64,000 bases of DNA from JAQBDA01 sp964525785 (GCA_964525785.1 CAZGIX010000003.1:1-64000), one strand, 5' to 3'. Counted from the stretch's first letter, positions 8,763 to 17,592 are shown. The notes: a model not told the origin generated them from the letters alone. A program made the numbers and translations.

Positions 8763-9992
8763 TCATACGTAATGCAGGGCTTCGGCTGGCTCGCGCTGCG
8801 CAGCTTCGCGGGCAGGAATTACCGCTGCCAACGCAGCGATGATAGCCACCGTCAGAGCACGCCCCAGGAGCTTGTCTATTCCCCAACCGGGATAAACGCG
8901 GTCAGTGATCAAGGCAGTATATTCTGTCATGCTGGAGAAGGCGGTAAAATCCAGCCCTGTATAGCGCATCAAGCCATTGAACGCCAGCCCCAAGGCAATA
9001 CCCCCAGCCACTCCTACCAGCCCTATCATCGTCCCCTCCAGGATGAACAACAGTGAGATCTGGCGCGGCTTAAAACCCATGGCTCCCAGCACACCAATCT
9101 CGCGCGTGCGCTCGTAGATAGCCATAAGAAGCAGGTTCAGAACCCCGATCCCGGCAATCACCAGGATAACCACTCCAAATATGTTCATCACGCTGCCTTT
9201 GGTCGCCAGGGCGGATTTTAGCTCCGGATAATTGTCCTCAAAAGATTCCATCTCGTAGCCCGGTAGAGAGGGTTGCATGGCAGCGATTACTGCAGCTTCC
9301 TGCCCGACCTGCTGCAGCACTATCCCTACCTCGGTGGACTGCCCGTTCAAACCGTACAGATCTTGCGCCTCTGCCAGGGAGATGTACACCGAGCGTTTCT
9401 CGATTTCGGGTATGCCCAGATCATAGATTCCGGCAACCGTCATCGTGCGCTGGCGCATTTGTTCGTGCGCCGAGCGTCCGGTCAGTGTGATACGGTCGCC
9501 AACCTGCACTCCCATAGCGTCCGCCAGTCCTTTGCCGATGAAGACTACATCCGCGTCGTCGGCAGTCAAAAACCGCCCGGCAATGATGTGCTGCGCGGCC
9601 AGGTTGACTTCTTCCTCTTTCTCTGGCTCGATGCCCGTGATGCCCACGGCAAAAGCACCCTCCCGGCTGCTGGCCAGCCCGCCGGTGTTGATGCGCCGCA
9701 GCGCAGCCACCACTTGAGGCTGAGCCTCGGCCATCGTGACGACGGTCTGGTCATCTGCCAACGGCAGCAGCGGCGTCTGGCTGGCTTTGAGGCGGTAGCC
9801 GTCTGCATGCACCTGGATGTTGCCCCCCAGCACCTTGATCGCATTGCCGTAGATCGCCTGGTTAAAACCATCGACTAGTCCGTCGTACATCATCATCATC
9901 GACAGCGCCAGTCCCATAGCCAGGACGATGATGAGCGTGCGGCGGCGGTGTCTCCACAAGTTGCGCCAGGCCAGACGTAGATATAATCTCAT
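8763..9992 (-). CDS. FtsX/MacB-like ABC permease (first of tandem pair)
   Basis: This 409-residue permease has the same four-helix FtsX layout: LAWRNLWRHRRRTLIIVLAM at the start, an extracytoplasmic domain, then helices with YERTREIGVLGAMGFKPRQI and a C-terminal AAVIPAREAAQREPAEALHYV. The start was placed at ATG 9990-9992 because it follows AAAGGAACCTGAAT and begins with the conserved RLYLRLAWRNL. The longer frame adds 29 unlikely residues. It is 28 bp downstream of the TetR gene, within the five-gene operon. Confidence 0.94.
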   Translation of the reverse strand: MRLYLRLAWRNLWRHRRRTLIIVLAMGLALSMMMMYDGLVDGFNQAIYGNAIKVLGGNIQVHADGYRLKASQTPLLPLADDQTVVTMAEAQPQVVAALRRINTGGLASSREGAFAVGITGIEPEKEEEVNLAAQHIIAGRFLTADDADVVFIGKGLADAMGVQVGDRITLTGRSAHEQMRQRTMTVAGIYDLGIPEIEKRSVYISLAEAQDLYGLNGQSTEVGIVLQQVGQEAAVIAAMQPSLPGYEMESFEDNYPELKSALATKGSVMNIFGVVILVIAGIGVLNLLLMAIYERTREIGVLGAMGFKPRQISLLFILEGTMIGLVGVAGGIALGLAFNGLMRYTGLDFTAFSSMTEYTALITDRVYPGWGIDKLLGRALTVAIIAALAAVIPAREAAQREPAEALHYV

Positions 9993-10020
9993 ATTCAGGT
10001 TCCTTTCTGCATCACCAGCG

Positions 10021-10737
10021 CTATGCCAGCGCCTGGTTGGCGAGGCGCGGTTGGGCTTCCACGTAAACAAACCACTCATCGAGGGTAACAGGGTCGATCA
10101 AACGCAGCGTACCAGGGGCAGCTCCCAGGATGCGCTCCACCGCATCGTTATAAGCCGCGACAATGGTATGGATCAAACGAAAGTCAGCATCATGCGTAAG
10201 AAGCAGCCGTGAAATTACTTCCCCCAGAGTCTGCCAGAGAGACAGAAACAGCTCGCCCGCCTGGTCAGGATAGGGGGTGTTTATGACGCCTTCCCGGATG
10301 CCCTGGCGGATGATCTCGGAGATGATGGGGGTGATGCGCTTGACTGTCAGAGCAAATACTTTCTGGCGCACAATGGCGTTATGATCTGCATACCAGACGC
10401 GCAGCAGCGCCAGCATAAAATCTTTGCGGTCCGTTTTCCAGCGCGCCGCGGCTTCGAAATAGCGCTCGAGCTTATCGAAGGCAGACAGGCTGGAATCCTG
10501 CACGATCGGGTTCAGCCTCTGCTCTGCCTCGTCCAGCAAGCGTTCGATGAGGGCTTCAAGCAGGTCTTGTTTTGAGTCGAAATAGTGGTAGAAGGCTCCC
10601 TTGGAGATGTGAAGCTCGTCCAGGATATCATGGATCGTCATCTGCTCATAGCCTTTGGTGTACACAAAACGTTGAGCGGCGTCCAGGATTTCGTTGCGCC
10701 TTGCGGCGCGGTCATATTCTTTAATGGTGCGTGCCAT
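10021..10737 (-). CDS. TetR-family repressor of export operon
   Basis: This 238-residue regulator has an N-terminal TetR helix-turn-helix (residues about 15-60; MTIHDILDELHISKGAFYHYFDSKQDLL is the diagnostic stretch, here split: TIHDILDELHISKGAF then YHYFDSKQDLL). An all-helical ligand domain follows. It is the first gene of a minus-strand operon with two permeases, an ATPase and an adaptor. A perfect palindrome 16 bp upstream of its start is its likely own operator, giving drug-inducible autoregulation of the exporter. The ligand is unknown. Confidence 0.95.
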   Translation of the reverse strand: MARTIKEYDRAARRNEILDAAQRFVYTKGYEQMTIHDILDELHISKGAFYHYFDSKQDLLEALIERLLDEAEQRLNPIVQDSSLSAFDKLERYFEAAARWKTDRKDFMLALLRVWYADHNAIVRQKVFALTVKRITPIISEIIRQGIREGVINTPYPDQAGELFLSLWQTLGEVISRLLLTHDADFRLIHTIVAAYNDAVERILGAAPGTLRLIDPVTLDEWFVYVEAQPRLANQALA

Positions 10738-10752
10738 TTCAGTACTCCGAAT

Positions 10753-10771
10753 TAAACCGACCGTCGGTTTA
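10753..10771. promoter_or_regulatory. TetR-type operator palindrome
   Basis: TAAACCGACCGTCGGTTTA is a perfect palindrome of two 9-bp arms around one central base. It lies just upstream of the TetR-family gene, where such repressors normally bind. The motif resembles operators of other TetR-family exporters' regulators (ACCGACNGTCGGT type). Binding is inferred, not shown. Confidence 0.85.
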
Positions 10772-10852
10772 TTATTCAGCCGATTATATCAAGCCTATTC
10801 ATTGAAGTCAATCCCCAACTCCATGATGGGTGCACTCAAATGTTGTGGGTTT

Positions 10853-10897
10853 GGGTTGTGTGGCTTGAGCGGCGAAGCCGCTCAAGCCACACAACCC
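10853..10897. repeat. Long perfect palindrome with GAA triloop (hairpin 1)
   Basis: A perfect 21-bp stem (10853-10873 with 10877-10897) is closed by the three bases GAA; the central part is GCGGC-GAA-GCCGC. It lies between the divergent TetR operon and the beta-helix gene. There is no T-run after it, so it is not a classical intrinsic terminator. Similar hairpins occur at 17471, 19903 and 46771, all intergenic with GAA or TTC loops, which suggests a dispersed palindromic repeat family. Confidence 0.85.
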
Positions 10898-10949
10898 GAT
10901 AATTCCGCAACAACTTTTTAGTGCTCCCCTTGATACCAGGGCTTTGATA

Positions 10950-10975
10950 GCTTCACCTGACCGGTCAGGTTAAGC
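10950..10975. promoter_or_regulatory. 26-bp palindrome, candidate operator
   Basis: The core ACCTGACCGGTCAGGT (10955-10970) is perfectly self-complementary and extends to GCTT/AAGC outside with one mismatched pair. It lies about 40 bp upstream of a TATAAT at 11014-11019 that fits a -10 box for the beta-helix gene at 11083. The position suits an upstream regulator site. The binding protein is unknown. Confidence 0.6.
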
Positions 10976-11013
10976 GTTGGTTAGGGATAGGCGGGTTTTA
11001 TCGTTTGTTGTTC

Positions 11014-11019
11014 TATAAT
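11014..11019 (+). promoter_or_regulatory. Probable -10 box (TATAAT) of beta-helix gene
   Basis: A consensus TATAAT lies 63 bp before the ATG at 11083. No good -35 is visible at 16-18 bp, which is compatible with activator-dependent expression. The 26-bp palindrome just upstream could be the activator or repressor site. Confidence 0.5.
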
Positions 11020-11082
11020 GTGAATGCGCCTGGCATCTATCTCCGGCACCCCACCCAGATCTGACCTCTATAGGATTGATCG

Positions 11083-12396
11083 ATGAAACCTCTTCTCTGC
11101 CTCGTGATTATCTTCATCCTCCTGACCGCGGTATCTGCTGCTTCAGCCCAGGGACGGGTGTATTACGTTGACTCATCCGGTTCGGACAGCACTGGCGACG
11201 GCAGCGCGGTAAGACCCTGGGCTACAATTCGCTTCGCTGCCACCCAGGTGGGCACCGGCGATACGGTGCTGATCAACCCTGGCGCATACGAAGGTGGGAT
11301 CATCGTCAAGACCGGCGGCGCGCCGCACGCGCCGATCGTTTTTCGCGCCAACGGCGAGGGGGTGATCGTCGAGGGCAGCGGTGAGGAGAGGGATGCGTTT
11401 TTCATCGAGAAAGCCGACTATGTCGTCGTTCAAGGTCTTACCATCCAGCATGCTGAGCGCGCCGGGCTGCGCATCTCCCAGTCGAACCACGTCACCGTGC
11501 GCGATAGCGTCTTCGCTGATAACGGCGTTTGGGGGATTTTTACCGATTTCAGCGACTACACGATGATCGAAGGCAGCCTATCCTACGGCGCAGTCGAGGA
11601 GCACGGCATCTATATCAGCAACTCCAGTGACTACCCGATCATCCGGCACAATATCCTGCACCACAATAACGGGTGCGGGCTGCACATGAACGGCGACATC
11701 AGCATGGGTGGAGATGGAATCATCTCCTCGGGGTTGGTGGAGGGCAACATCATCTTCGAGAACGGCCCCGGGGGCGGCTCGGGCATCAATATGGACGGCG
11801 TCACCGATACGATCGTGCGCAACAATCTGCTGTACAAAAACCACGCCAGCGGGATATCGCTCTACCAGATAGACGGCGGCAGCGGGTCGCAGAACAACCT
11901 GGTCTTGAACAATACGATCGTCATGGCTGAGGATGGGCGCTGGGGGATCAATATCGCCGGCGCTAACGATACGGGCAACCAGCTGCTCAACAACATCATC
12001 TACTCATATCACAGCTGGCGGGGCAGCATCTCGATCCCTGCACCGGACCTGGTTGGTTTTATCAGCGATTACAACGTGGTCATAGACCGCTTCAGCACAG
12101 ACGGCGGCGGTACGCGCCTCAGCCTGCTCGAATGGCAGGCGTTGGGCTACGATACCCATTCCCTGATCGCCACGCCCGACCAGCTTTTTGCAGACGAAAG
12201 CGCCAGCGACTATCGCCTCAAACCCGGCAGCCCAGCGATCGATCACGGCACAATCCTGGACTCGGTGACAGACGACCTGCTTGGCAATCCCAGGCCCGCT
12301 GGGAGCACCCACGACATAGGCGCATACGAATTCGCTTTAACGTTCGAGGTGAAGCAGGTGCTCTATTTACCCCTGACGATAAAATCATCAGAGTGA
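11083..12396 (+). CDS. Secreted right-handed parallel beta-helix protein
   Basis: This is a 437-residue exported protein. A signal peptide (about residues 1-22) ends ASAQG. A DUF1565-like start follows (YYVDSSGSDSTGDGSAVRPW then ATIRFAATQVGTGDTVLINPG), then repeated beta-helix coils with NxV/I-N-N patterns (YVVVQGLTIQHAERAGLRI, IIRHNILHHNNGCGLHMNG, TIVRNNLLYKNHASGISLY). This is the fold of polysaccharide lyases and other carbohydrate-binding proteins, but no catalytic triad could be assigned. The C-terminus FEVKQVLYLPLTIKSSE carries the YLPL-type tail that is frequent in secreted proteins of Anaerolineae. It is monocistronic. Confidence 0.88.
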   Translation: MKPLLCLVIIFILLTAVSAASAQGRVYYVDSSGSDSTGDGSAVRPWATIRFAATQVGTGDTVLINPGAYEGGIIVKTGGAPHAPIVFRANGEGVIVEGSGEERDAFFIEKADYVVVQGLTIQHAERAGLRISQSNHVTVRDSVFADNGVWGIFTDFSDYTMIEGSLSYGAVEEHGIYISNSSDYPIIRHNILHHNNGCGLHMNGDISMGGDGIISSGLVEGNIIFENGPGGGSGINMDGVTDTIVRNNLLYKNHASGISLYQIDGGSGSQNNLVLNNTIVMAEDGRWGINIAGANDTGNQLLNNIIYSYHSWRGSISIPAPDLVGFISDYNVVIDRFSTDGGGTRLSLLEWQALGYDTHSLIATPDQLFADESASDYRLKPGSPAIDHGTILDSVTDDLLGNPRPAGSTHDIGAYEFALTFEVKQVLYLPLTIKSSE

Positions 12397-12759
12397 TCCA
12401 TCCTCCTTGAGGCGAACATTTATAAAATAGGGCTGAAAAGCAGAGCCGGTTGCTTTCCTACACCTATGAGCCATTGATGCCAGCCATTGGCACGCGAGGC
12501 TAACGAATCCTTAACGCGATTAAATACAAAATTAATATATAATAGATCGGATTTATCTAATAATTCTGATGGAATGATTCGAGCGAAGGCAAATCTTCCG
12601 GTACTTTGCCTACCAGTAGTGCGGGATGCATAGTGGAGACAGGACCTGCTTGCCGGACCATATATCAAATTACCGTTGTTCTACAGAAGACAACCCCGGT
12701 CATGCACTGCTCCAATCCAATAAGACAAACTACATATTCCTAGAATATAGGCTGCAGTA
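12397..12759. other. 363-bp intergenic region before the SARP-like regulator
   Basis: This stretch is AT-richer than its surroundings and no gene was found. It contains TATAAT (12538-12543) in an AT-rich block and a small TGCCA/TGGCA hairpin (12478-12492). A TAGAATATA stretch close to 12750 is another possible -10 for the regulator gene at 12760. No convincing -35 was seen for either. Confidence 0.4.
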
Positions 12760-15700
12760 ATGGGATTTGTTGGCGAAGGCATACAACCCGTCGGCTTACC
12801 ACCCCTGGATGTACGGCTGCTCGGACCGCCAGAAGTCACCTGGCAGGGTTCGCCGATCAGCATTCCACGCCGCCAAACGCGCGCCCTGCTCTATTACCTG
12901 GCTGCCCGTCCCCAGCTTATCCCGCGCGAGAGCTTATGCCTGCTCTTTTGGGCTGATTCCCCTACCTCCCATGCCCGGCGCAACCTGACCCACCTGCTGA
13001 ACAACCTGCGCAAGGTACTGCCCAAGCCGGACTTGCTGCTCACCAACGAAGACCGCGTGGGTTTGGATCCGCGCCTGGTGTATTCCGACCTGCTGGACTT
13101 CGAGCGCCTATGCGGTATGCAAGCCAGTGCAAATCAAGCCGTAAAAAGCCTGGAACAAGCAGTGAGCCTGTATCGCCGGCCTTTCCTGGACGGGGTGGTG
13201 CTGCCCCACGCAGGCGAGTTCGAAGCCTGGGTACGCCAGCAGCAGCAATCCTGCGAGCGATGCTATCTAGATGCCCTGTCTGCGCTGGTAGCGGAATATA
13301 CCCGGCGTGGTGATTACCAAAAGGCAATCATCTACGCCCGGCGCGCCTTAAAAGCGGATGAGCTTAACGAGGAAATGCACCGCCACTTGATCGAGCTGTA
13401 CGCTCTCAGCGGCGACCGCCTGGCAGCTCTACGGCAATACGAGACCTGCATCACCGTCCTCGAACGCGAACTGGGCGTGGACCCTCTGCCCGAGACCAGG
13501 GAAGTATATCGGACCGTACTGGAGGGGAATCAACCGGGGCCAGCTAACGCCCATCGCCCAACCTGGACGACCCTACCGGGGCTGAACGTACCCTTCGTGG
13601 GACGCCAGGATGCCCTGCGCCTCCTGGATAAAGCGTTATCGCGCGCCCGGCATGGGCACGGCGGGGTACTGTGGATTACCGGCGAGCCTGGTATAGGGAA
13701 GACACGCCTGCTCCAGGAATTCGCTTCCCGGCACGAGGGCAATGCATACCTGTTAGTAGGCAATGCAAGTGCCAATATGCAAACGTATCCTTACCACGCG
13801 CTTGTGCAGGCTCTGCGCCCCGCTCTGCAGGACCCGGCCGTCCGCCGTCGTGTTGCACCTCATTGGCTGGCAGAGGTGCTACGAAGCCTGCCCGAGATGG
13901 ACGCAGACGCCCAAACTACCGGCGCAAGGGACCTGACCGACAGGAGACATTTGTTCGAGGCTTTACGCCAGGTGATGTTATCTCTGGCAAGCAGTCCTGA
14001 GCCGATCATCCTCTGCCTGGACGATCTGCAGTGGAGCGACCATCCCACCCTGGAATGGCTGGCTTACCTGGCTCAATCTCTATCCGGCAGCCCGATCCTG
14101 GTAGCGGCTTCCTGCTGCTCGCCCGAGGCTGGAAGGCTGGAACCCTTGAGACGGCAGCTATGGCGCCTGGGCTGCCTGACCGAAATTCCCCTCGCCGGAT
14201 TAGAGTCTGGTGAGATCGTACAAATACTCTATCAGGTTGCCAGCCCGTCAGCAGGCGTACAGCACATTGCTGAACGCCTGCTGGAAGCGACCGGCGGCAA
14301 TCCCTTCTTCGTGCTGGAAATCTTGCGTGAGAGGCTGGAATCTGGGCGGCTGCCCGAAAACCTGCCTGATCTGGATGAGCTGACCTTGCCTGCCAGCGTC
14401 AAGCAGGCAGTGGAAAGCCACCTCGAGCATTTAAGCCCGGTAGCTGCTCAGGTTCTGCAGGCAGTATCGGTGCTGCACCCCCCCTTGAATTTTGACAGCC
14501 TGGTGATAACCACCGGACGCTCCGAGCAGGAAGTGGTGGACGCGTTGGATGAGCTGGTATCTCGCCAATTCCTGGTCATGGAACATCACGGTGATACCCC
14601 GGCATCCCAGGACAGGCCTCATCGCTATCAGTTTCTGCACCGGATCGTAAGATCGGTGGTGTATAACGGCATGAGTCCCTGGCGGCGGCAATTGCTGCAC
14701 CAGCGCGCTGCCCAGGCTACGCAGGCCCTCCAGCCCAGCGATCCTGCGGCGCTTGTCTGGCATTACCAGCACGCCAATCTGCCGGGAATGGCGGCGATAT
14801 ATGCCTTGCAAGCCGGGGAGTCAGCCTGTGCGGCCTACGCCCCTTCTCAGGCCCGCGACTATTTCAGCACCGCCATCTCCTGCCTGGAGGCCGAGCTGCC
14901 CAACCTGTTTGGGGAAGCCAACATCGCTAACAACCGGAAATTGCTCATCCAGGCATTCGTCGGACGATGTTGGACGCATCATTTACAGGGAGAGATGAGC
15001 CGCTACGAAGAAGACCTTCATTATGCAATACGGGCGGCTGAGGCGCTACATGACCAGGCAATACTGGCCTCGCTGTGCTGGCGCCAGGCCTGCGTGCAAC
15101 GCTGGTTTTGCCGGTTCAGTGAGGCGCTCCAGGCCGCCCAAGAAGGGACAGAGCTTTGCCACCTCAGTGCGGATGCACGCGCCGAAGCCTTCTGCTGGCG
15201 CGAGTTGGGTTTGGCCGCGGGCGCAATGGGCAGTTATATGACGGCTGAGCTGGCAATTCAGCAGGCCTTAGACGGCTTTATTCGTCTAAACGAGGCCGCC
15301 TACCAGATCCATACCCTTGGCAACCTGTCCAACTTGTACTTAATGATCGGGGATGCCCCGCGTGCCAGATCCCTGGCGCTGCAGGCTTTGGAGCAATGCG
15401 AGCAGGCCGAGCTGCACTTTGAAAAACGCATTCCCCTGGGTGATTTGGGCGCTGCCGACCTGGCCTTGGGAGAGATGAATGCGGCCCATGCCTCCCTGGA
15501 AGAGTGCCTGCAGCTATCTCGCCAGGTAGGCGACCGCAGCCAGGAGATATTCGCCCTGAGACACCTGGGCCAGCTGATGTCCAGGTCCGCTTCGCCCGGC
15601 GATGCCTTGAGCAAACTCAGGATTGCACTGGATTTAGCCGAAAAGATCGGTTCACAGATCGAACAACCAGGGCTGCTGGCAGATATGGCAGAGATTTACC

Positions 15701-15843
15701 AGCAGATAGGTCAGGTCGAACAGGCGCGCCAATACGTGGGACAATCCGTGAGGGTGGCTGAGAGGATCGGGTTGGCTACCGATCTGGAGCGCGCCAGGCG
15801 GCTGGCAGTTGCTCTCGCGGAGCTGCACTCTTTACCCCAATAA
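12760..15843 (+). CDS. SARP/AfsR-like transcriptional activator (wHTH-BTAD-AAA-TPR)
   Basis: This 1027-residue regulator has four parts. The first is an OmpR-type winged helix (residues about 16-105; LDVRLLGPPEVTWQGSPI ... RRQTRALLYYLAARP). The second is a bacterial transcriptional activation domain (about 110-255; LDFERLCGM ... YQKAIIYARRALKADELNEE). The third is an AAA/STAND ATPase (about 275-560; Walker A GEPGIGKTR, Walker B IILCLDDLQWSD). The fourth is a C-terminal array of TPR-like helices (about 640-1020). This is the AfsR/SARP architecture: DNA binding to tandem heptamers, with ATP and TPR ligand control. It lies in the same direction, 211 bp before the injection-system genes, whose upstream region has the right type of repeats, so it is the candidate activator of that locus (inference). 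The ATG start gives a normal N-terminus. Confidence 0.93.
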   Translation: MGFVGEGIQPVGLPPLDVRLLGPPEVTWQGSPISIPRRQTRALLYYLAARPQLIPRESLCLLFWADSPTSHARRNLTHLLNNLRKVLPKPDLLLTNEDRVGLDPRLVYSDLLDFERLCGMQASANQAVKSLEQAVSLYRRPFLDGVVLPHAGEFEAWVRQQQQSCERCYLDALSALVAEYTRRGDYQKAIIYARRALKADELNEEMHRHLIELYALSGDRLAALRQYETCITVLERELGVDPLPETREVYRTVLEGNQPGPANAHRPTWTTLPGLNVPFVGRQDALRLLDKALSRARHGHGGVLWITGEPGIGKTRLLQEFASRHEGNAYLLVGNASANMQTYPYHALVQALRPALQDPAVRRRVAPHWLAEVLRSLPEMDADAQTTGARDLTDRRHLFEALRQVMLSLASSPEPIILCLDDLQWSDHPTLEWLAYLAQSLSGSPILVAASCCSPEAGRLEPLRRQLWRLGCLTEIPLAGLESGEIVQILYQVASPSAGVQHIAERLLEATGGNPFFVLEILRERLESGRLPENLPDLDELTLPASVKQAVESHLEHLSPVAAQVLQAVSVLHPPLNFDSLVITTGRSEQEVVDALDELVSRQFLVMEHHGDTPASQDRPHRYQFLHRIVRSVVYNGMSPWRRQLLHQRAAQATQALQPSDPAALVWHYQHANLPGMAAIYALQAGESACAAYAPSQARDYFSTAISCLEAELPNLFGEANIANNRKLLIQAFVGRCWTHHLQGEMSRYEEDLHYAIRAAEALHDQAILASLCWRQACVQRWFCRFSEALQAAQEGTELCHLSADARAEAFCWRELGLAAGAMGSYMTAELAIQQALDGFIRLNEAAYQIHTLGNLSNLYLMIGDAPRARSLALQALEQCEQAELHFEKRIPLGDLGAADLALGEMNAAHASLEECLQLSRQVGDRSQEIFALRHLGQLMSRSASPGDALSKLRIALDLAEKIGSQIEQPGLLADMAEIYQQIGQVEQARQYVGQSVRVAERIGLATDLERARRLAVALAELHSLPQ

Positions 15844-15923
15844 ACCTCAGTTCGGGATAAGAGAAGGGTGTGGGGGAAATTTTCATAAAACACTCATAAA
15901 AAGGGATAAATATTGTCCTATTC

Positions 15924-15956
15924 GTGGACATTTTGTGGACACTCATGTGCTATATG
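15924..15956 (+). promoter_or_regulatory. SARP-type direct repeats and -10 box before the injection-system operon
   Basis: Two identical heptamers GTGGACA (15924-15930 and 15935-15941) are spaced exactly 11 bp apart, start to start. The second ends 8-9 bp before CTATAT/TATATG (15950-15956), usable as a -10. SARP activators are known to bind heptamers at 11-bp spacing, the last one 8 bp from the -10, replacing the -35. No -35 is visible here. The upstream neighbour encodes a SARP-like protein. A CTCCGG-CAT-CCGGAG hairpin (15989-16003) lies in the presumed leader. Confidence 0.7.
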
Positions 15957-16054
15957 TTCACAGATGTCTGCTTTTGCTGTTGCCTTCTCTCCGGCATCCG
16001 GAGCAACATACTGCTGTATCGTGAGCAATCGTTCACGAGAGTGAGCATCGCCAG

Positions 16055-16294
16055 GTGAGCGCTGCAATCGCTTATGTTTCCTTCTTGATCCGCCTGTGGC
16101 AGGACGAGGGGGAACACATCGGTGAAAAGCCTCAGGTTTGGCGCGGCCATATCGAGCATATCCAGAGCGGAAAGCACTGGTACTTCGAGACACTGGATGA
16201 CCTGTTGGATTTTCTCCGACTTCAGGCACAGGATCCCACAATTCTGGCGCCGGAGGACGAAGGCGGAGACAGCAGAAACAAGGATGATCGTTGA
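16055..16294 (+). CDS. Small conserved-looking hypothetical protein heading the injection-system operon
   Basis: This 79-residue protein starts at a GTG and is rich in W, H, E and D (FLIRLWQDEGEHIGEKPQVW, then RGHIEHIQSGKHWYFETLDD). Its last codons overlap the next gene by 4 bp (TTGA), which supports real translation and coupling. No domain is recognised with certainty. The pattern SGxxxYFxxLDDLLDFL looks like small cytosolic proteins seen in other Chloroflexota genomes (recall only). It is the first open frame after the SARP-type promoter. Confidence 0.7.
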   Translation: MSAAIAYVSFLIRLWQDEGEHIGEKPQVWRGHIEHIQSGKHWYFETLDDLLDFLRLQAQDPTILAPEDEGGDSRNKDDR

Positions 16295-17412
16295 GCTCTA
16301 TATTTTCGTTCTTACAGCCATCTGAAGAAGAACAACCTCGGGCGGGAGCTGAGGGTGCTCCAGCAGCGCTACCCCAACCAGAAGCCGAAGCTCTTGGGGC
16401 AGAAGTTGCTGCCGTGGCAACTCTATTGCCGGATATCGGTCTGGACATGCAGGTGGTCCTCACGCGCATGCTGGACGAATTAAGGAGCTTCCTGCCCGCA
16501 CCGGTCGGCGACCTGCCTCTCCCAGGTGTGATCATCATCAGCCTGAACGATGCTCCGGTTGGCTTGGGGAATTTTATCGGCGAGGAGGGGACCGGCCTGC
16601 TTGGACGCCGGGTTGTCAAAGGCGGTCGGTTGGATGCAGTGGTGCGCTTCGTGCTGTGGGGCAGCAGTTTGCCGCAGGTCAACGCCGCCATACTGACCCT
16701 GCAAGCCAAGCTGCTTTCGGCGCTGCAATCGCTTTGGGCAAATGGGTTCCTGCGCTTCAACAGCCTGACCTCCTCCAATCCCAGCTTTGACACTTCGCTG
16801 AGTAGCTGGACACGTACAGCTGATTATGGGGTGCTGTATGAGTATCATTACTATCCTGCAGACGACGCTCAGAGCCTGATCTCCCGCATCCCCATACACG
16901 CCGACCAGGAGAGACTCTCTTCGCCCGATCGGGAGTCCGCTGTCGTCAGCGACGAGATGGTGCGCTGGGACGACCAGTCCGCTCCTACCCTGGCGGCGCG
17001 CGGTCCGCTTTCTTCCACCCGCCTAGCAGCGCTAGCCTTTGCAACTGCGATGCCCACCGGCGCGGTCACGTTAACGCGGACTTTCGACGGGGCTGCCGGC
17101 GCGCCGGTCGACCATCCCACCCTGGCAGCCTTTTTATCTGCGCTGGCTGACCCGCTCGCTCCGCAGCGCCACGCCAGGGTGACCTTCCCCACTCTGACTG
17201 ATTTCCTGTCCCTATTCACTCCTGTTGGAGATCCGCTGCAGCTGGGTGATTGGGATCTGGATAGTACCCCCGACGATTACCAGAACTTCGAGCTGGCACT
17301 TGACCCACCGGTGACCTTGCCGGGAGTGTTCGACCGCCTGGAGGTGACTTATCGCGATGGAACAGAGCCGTTAGACCAGGTCGCAGTGTTTTACCTGCGT
17401 TTGAAACCATAG
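16291..17412 (+). CDS. Putative tail-terminator-like protein of the injection system
   Basis: This is a 373-residue protein beginning with TTG, overlapping the preceding gene and preceded by AAGGA. No family could be named with certainty. It is acidic and mixed alpha/beta. Residues about 50-160 (TRMLDELRSFL ... GVIIISLNDAPVGLG ... VVRFVLWGSSLPQVNAAILT) have the helix-strand layout of phage tail terminators. Residues 280-373 look like a second beta domain ending GVFDRLEVTYRDGTEPLDQV. Placement directly before sheath and tube fits the terminator or cap (Pvc16-like) role. It does not match the DUF4255 pattern that usually marks Pvc16. The function is an inference from order. Confidence 0.55.
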   Translation: MSSIFSFLQPSEEEQPRAGAEGAPAALPQPEAEALGAEVAAVATLLPDIGLDMQVVLTRMLDELRSFLPAPVGDLPLPGVIIISLNDAPVGLGNFIGEEGTGLLGRRVVKGGRLDAVVRFVLWGSSLPQVNAAILTLQAKLLSALQSLWANGFLRFNSLTSSNPSFDTSLSSWTRTADYGVLYEYHYYPADDAQSLISRIPIHADQERLSSPDRESAVVSDEMVRWDDQSAPTLAARGPLSSTRLAALAFATAMPTGAVTLTRTFDGAAGAPVDHPTLAAFLSALADPLAPQRHARVTFPTLTDFLSLFTPVGDPLQLGDWDLDSTPDDYQNFELALDPPVTLPGVFDRLEVTYRDGTEPLDQVAVFYLRLKP

Positions 17413-17446
17413 AGACTATGCGTAGATACTGACAATCACAAGAAAG

Positions 17447-17540
17447 TAGAAGTTATCTAAAAAATGGTTCTTTGGGGTGTGTGTGGCGGCGAAGCCGCCA
17501 CGCACACCCCAAAACCTCCTGTTTTTGAGATAGCCTCTAG
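17447..17540. repeat. MITE-like palindromic element with GAA-loop hairpin (hairpin 2)
   Basis: The centre is a 20-bp stem (17471-17490 with 17494-17513, one G/T pair) closed by GAA. Outside it lies an 18-bp terminal inverted repeat, 17447-17464 against 17522-17539, matching at 15 of 18 positions and containing TATCTNAAAAA. The element sits between the terminator-like gene and the sheath gene, inside the injection-system operon. The outer arms resemble the inverted repeat at 3305-3342 and transposon-end sequences of the GGCTNTCTCAAAA type. It could act as an mRNA processing or attenuation structure before the highly expressed sheath gene. Confidence 0.7.
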
Positions 17541-17592
17541 TAAGACGCAATCACCCATTTACCCGTACTTGTTCAAAAGGAGTGACAAAACC

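Noticed and set aside
16291..17412. Assignment as a DUF4255 (Pvc16-like) protein
   Set aside because: The sequence does not show the DUF4255 N-terminal pattern; only the position suggests a terminator, so it is left as putative.
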